Positions 63,315 through 64,000 of a stretch of DNA of 64,000 nt are shown here, piece after piece. Each line of letters begins with the position of its first letter. Position 1 is the first letter of the stretch. The DNA comes from Polyangiaceae bacterium. GTDB lineage: Bacteria > Myxococcota_A > Polyangia > Polyangiales > Polyangiaceae. The stretch covers positions 124,001 through 188,000 of the forward strand of contig CANJMI010000006.1 of the NCBI GenBank assembly GCA_947475525.1. The letters are read 5' to 3'. A program made the position numbers and the translations under genes. Under the pieces are notes generated by a model. That model was not told the origin of the DNA, made no database searches, and was given only the letters and a program-made list of their open reading frames with translations.

Positions 63315-64000
63315 CAGGCACACCCGAGAACGCGACGACGCCGGTCAATGGGTCGATGCGCTCTTCATCGGTGATGTCGTTGATGCTCTTACCAGGCTGG
63401 ACGCTCGCCACGCGCAGGGCCATGCCGTCGCGGTCGTGACCGAAGCCGTGGGGCAAGCTTACGACCCCTCGGCGCATGCGATCGATGAGCTGGAGCGGCA
63501 CCTCGATCGAGCCTGTGCGCGAGGTGAGCACGACACGTTGGCCGTGTACGAGGCCACGCGAGGCCGCGTCTTTCGGGTGCATCAGGAGCGAGCAGCGGTC
63601 GCGTCCTTTCGCCATGCGCGGACTGTTGTGGAGCCACGAATTGTTGGTGCGAAGCTGGCGTCGTCCGATCAGCACCAGCCCCCCGTCATCGACGGGCCGC
63701 GCGAGCTCACGTTCGAGCCGGGCAACGTCTGCGGCGAACGCATCCGGAACCAGCGCAATCCTCCGATTCGGCGTAGCGAGACGCTCGGGAAACCGCGACA
63801 CGAGGGCGCCAAGATCGACGCCGTGCGTGGAACGACGCAGCCGCGACAGCGTAACCCCAGCGCGCTTCCAGGGGCGTGGCCCGTGCGGTCCGATGCGCAG
63901 CCCGACATCGAGAATTCGCTCGGGACCGAGGCCCTCCGCGGCTTTTCCGAGGGCCTGCGCGAGGCCTTGCAGTGGCCGAGCAAGCACGCCGCCCCCCGGC
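63292..64000 (-). CDS. Molybdopterin oxidoreductase, C-terminal part, cut by the right edge
   Basis: The frame is open through base 64000 on the minus strand, so the N-terminal and catalytic parts are outside. What is visible is the molybdopterin-dinucleotide-binding region: LRTNNSWLHNSPRMAKGRDRC, LLMHPKDAASRGLVHGQRVVLTSRTGSIEVP (in part) and SLPHGFGHDRDG, all near the C-terminus of the formate dehydrogenase/BisC/nitrate reductase family. The substrate cannot be inferred. The stop lies inside the end of the CDP-alcohol phosphotransferase gene on the other strand. Confidence 0.85.
   Translation of the reverse strand, partial: PGGGVLARPLQGLAQALGKAAEGLGPERILDVGLRIGPHGPRPWKRAGVTLSRLRRSTHGVDLGALVSRFPERLATPNRRIALVPDAFAADVARLERELARPVDDGGLVLIGRRQLRTNNSWLHNSPRMAKGRDRCSLLMHPKDAASRGLVHGQRVVLTSRTGSIEVPLQLIDRMRRGVVSLPHGFGHDRDGMALRVASVQPGKSINDITDEERIDPLTGVVAFSGVPVTVTPAA

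Overview
The window is 64 kb of GC-rich bacterial chromosome, packed with genes on both strands. The gene families point to a myxobacterium-like member of Myxococcota, probably class Polyangia. The pointers are many secreted lipoproteins with low-complexity linkers, two Ser/Thr kinases with membrane tails, two PilZ proteins, an FHA/zinc-ribbon protein, a DUF1552/DUF1592-type pair, a Cys-rich lipoprotein and an SUMF1-like lipoprotein. This placement rests on gene content, not on a marker-gene tree. I found no rRNA, tRNA, insertion sequence, phage module, CRISPR array or replication origin. No stretch above 300 bases lacks a gene. The largest gaps are 1821-2016, 13765-13949 and 53313-53448, all between divergent genes; only short inverted repeats stand out in the last two.

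Left third (1-16.2 kb): a truncated proline-rich TonB-like protein, an SDR reductase, metG, a small lipoprotein, xseA, an SMP-30-like lipoprotein, a biotin carboxylase, ruvX, hisS translationally coupled to an aromatic-repeat secreted protein, a membrane Ser/Thr kinase, a thiolase, and a lipoprotein related to PHB depolymerases that lacks the serine nucleophile.

16.2-30 kb: a complete oppABCDF peptide importer in which every junction is a 4-bp NTGA overlap. Its OppA carries an extra domain of about 165 residues. Divergent from it is a 1439-residue lipoprotein of unknown function. Then come an SUMF1-like lipoprotein, a dihaem cytochrome c fused to a rhodanese domain, a PilZ protein and a glutaredoxin-like lipoprotein.

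30-45 kb: nth, glnS with a C-terminal YqeY-like extension, and a Cys-rich lipoprotein with expanded haem-like motifs (CX4CH, CX3CH). Next is a minus-strand set, PilZ - orphan TssC (type VI sheath protein with a QASAPP-repeat N-terminus) - PLD3/PLD4-like lipoprotein. It is the most unusual arrangement in the window. A DUF1552/DUF1592 pair, an iron superoxide dismutase with a clear intrinsic terminator, and typA/bipA follow.

45-64 kb: an EVE protein, a transaldolase-like protein with two EF-hands and altered catalytic positions, coupled to a HAD-IB phosphatase, and then a run of minus-strand genes (FHA/zinc ribbon, SDR threonine dehydrogenase, QueD/PTPS-like, HIT, methyltransferase-like, GCS2-CBS fusion). 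The end holds a parvulin, a TPR-like membrane protein behind a second Ser/Thr kinase, an APC permease coupled to an S4 RNA-binding protein, an ABC-2 exporter pair, a YwaF-like membrane protein, a nucleotidyltransferase coupled to a CDP-alcohol phosphotransferase, and the C-terminal part of a molybdopterin oxidoreductase at the right edge.

Most genes are housekeeping or envelope functions. Reading frames antisense to the real genes are often long here because of the strong third-position GC bias, and they were left out.
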